A stretch of DNA of 42,298 bases from positions 6,251 through 48,548 of the forward strand of contig NZ_BMRP01000047.1 in the NCBI RefSeq assembly GCF_014648695.1, read 5' to 3'. The position numbers and the translations under genes are program-made. Under the pieces are notes generated by a model. The model saw only the letters and a list, made by a program, of their open reading frames with translations. It was not told where the DNA came from and did no database searches. The DNA is from Streptomyces albospinus (GTDB lineage: Bacteria; Actinomycetota; Actinomycetes; Streptomycetales; Streptomycetaceae). This document shows, one piece after another, positions 41,889 through 42,298 of the stretch. Each line of letters starts with the position of its first letter. The first letter of the stretch is position 1.

Positions 41889-42242
41889 GTGGGAATCGTG
41901 GAACGTTTGGTGCCGGATGAGCTGTGGTCGTTGTTCGAGCGGGTGGTGCCGCCGGCTCCGGTTCGGCGGCAGGGTGGCGGCCGACGGAGGTATGGGGATC
42001 GTGAAGTGCTGGCGGCGATCATCTTTGTCGCCACGTCAGGCTGTACCTGGCGGCAGTTGCCTCCGTCTTTCGGGCCGTCCGGGCCGACGGCCCACCGGCG
42101 CTTCACCGAGTGGAGCAAGGCCAGGGTGTGGGCGAAGCTGCACCGCCTGGTGCTGGATGAACTGGGTTCGCGCGGTGACCTGGACTGGAGTCGCTGCGCG
42201 ATCGACTCTGTGAACATGCGGGCCCTGAAAAGGGGGACGTGA
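41889..42242 (+). CDS. IS5-family transposase, upstream frame (orfA)
   Basis: A 117-residue N-terminal transposase part with the DUF4096-type domain: ERLVPDELWSLFERVVPP, GGGRRRYGDREVLAAIIFVATSGCTWRQLPPSFGPS, and HRRFTEWSKARVWAKLHRLV. It ends with AIDSVNMRAL (the first catalytic Asp region, DSV) and then a TGA. GTG 41889 is chosen to match the usual family start; GTG 41883 is in frame. The ending CTG AAA AGG GGG ACG TGA places a purine run just before the stop, where a -1 shift would join orfB. Confidence 0.85.
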   Translation: MGIVERLVPDELWSLFERVVPPAPVRRQGGGRRRYGDREVLAAIIFVATSGCTWRQLPPSFGPSGPTAHRRFTEWSKARVWAKLHRLVLDELGSRGDLDWSRCAIDSVNMRALKRGT

Positions 42243-42298
42243 CCGGTCCGAATCCTGTCGATCGAGGCAAGAAAGGCTCGAAGATCCACTTGATTACC
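42239..42298 (+). CDS. IS5-family transposase, downstream frame (orfB), partial
   Basis: In the -1 frame relative to orfA the sequence continues with GPNPVDRGKKGSKIHL, the family motif that follows RALK in full-length IS5 transposases. Twenty codons are visible before the window ends. The coordinates mark the readable frame and not a true start, since expression is expected through frameshifting on the A4G5 run at 42228-42236. Confidence 0.7.
   Translation, partial: MTGPNPVDRGKKGSKIHLIT

Larger units (their letters stand above)
41851..42298 (+). mobile_element. IS5-family insertion sequence, left part, cut by the window edge
   Basis: The transposase reading frames begin at 41889. The left terminus is probably near 41851, where GACGTCGTCTCATTTGG begins directly after CTTA, resembling the TA-containing target typical of this group. 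The right end and target duplication lie outside the window, so both ends are unproven. It sits 85 bp downstream of the PAS-PP2C gene and does not disrupt it. Confidence 0.7.

Noticed and set aside
1..42298. tRNA, rRNA, CRISPR arrays, prophage or conjugative genes
   Set aside because: No cloverleaf-like sequences, regularly spaced repeats or phage/plasmid proteins were seen by reading; an automated RNA search was not possible.

Overview
The window reads as a chromosomal segment of a Streptomyces or close relative. The evidence is a very high G+C content, G/C-biased third codon positions, frequent GTG starts, GGAGG-type ribosome binding sites, one rare TTA codon among about 34 genes, and typical Streptomyces families (DUF5925 AAA ATPase, type ISP domain protein, SpoIIE-type phosphatases, an IS5-family element). 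I see no tRNA, rRNA, CRISPR array or phage genes.

Layout. (1) 1-6.2 kb: a secreted penicillin-acylase-type Ntn hydrolase (minus), a zinc-ribbon protein, a BKACE/DUF849 enzyme and an amidase-signature amidase. (2) 6.2-13.6 kb: a regulator-dense acyl-CoA/aldehyde catabolic block. It holds SoxR, a MaoC hydratase, a TetR regulator, an acyl-CoA dehydrogenase, a second TetR, a zinc alcohol dehydrogenase, an aldehyde dehydrogenase and a third TetR. Two pairs of matching operator-like sequences tie these genes into two small regulons: TGAGCAAGCGCTTAG before the MaoC gene and the first TetR, and AAnTAGC-N3-GsTAGTT before the dehydrogenases and the second TetR. (3) 13.7-17.3 kb: homogentisate 1,2-dioxygenase with a HutC-type GntR regulator, then an MFS transporter. 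An inverted repeat sits on the dioxygenase -10 box. (4) 17.5-21.4 kb: an orphan type ISP domain protein, a small conserved protein, a secreted SGNH/GDSL lipase and a DUF1275 membrane protein.

(5) 21.6-31.4 kb is the most distinctive part and the best candidate for an undescribed system: a probable surface- or exopolysaccharide locus. Its order is a small membrane protein, a CelD-like acyltransferase (carrying the only TTA codon found), two family-2 glycosyltransferases, a polysaccharide deacetylase and a 1170-residue membrane protein. That protein joins a Wzx-type flippase to a second polytopic domain resembling a GT-C glycosyltransferase or polymerase. Convergent to this is a membrane-anchored GH39-like glycosidase, recalling PslG of the Pseudomonas Psl system. 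The 4-8 nt overlaps among the last four plus-strand genes indicate one translationally coupled operon, and the TTA codon suggests timing by the bldA leucyl-tRNA.

(6) 31.5-41.8 kb: a DUF5925 AAA ATPase, a membrane SpoIIE-type phosphatase, a GntR-ddaH pair, asparagine synthetase, a tandem GNAT protein, a methyltransferase, and a PAS-PAS-GAF-PP2C-HATPase protein in which one predicted metal-binding Asp is Asn. (7) 41.85 kb to the edge: the left part of an IS5-family insertion sequence with a -1 frameshift arrangement. All functions are inferred from sequence alone; starts were chosen by ribosome binding site and domain position and often differ from the longest reading frame.
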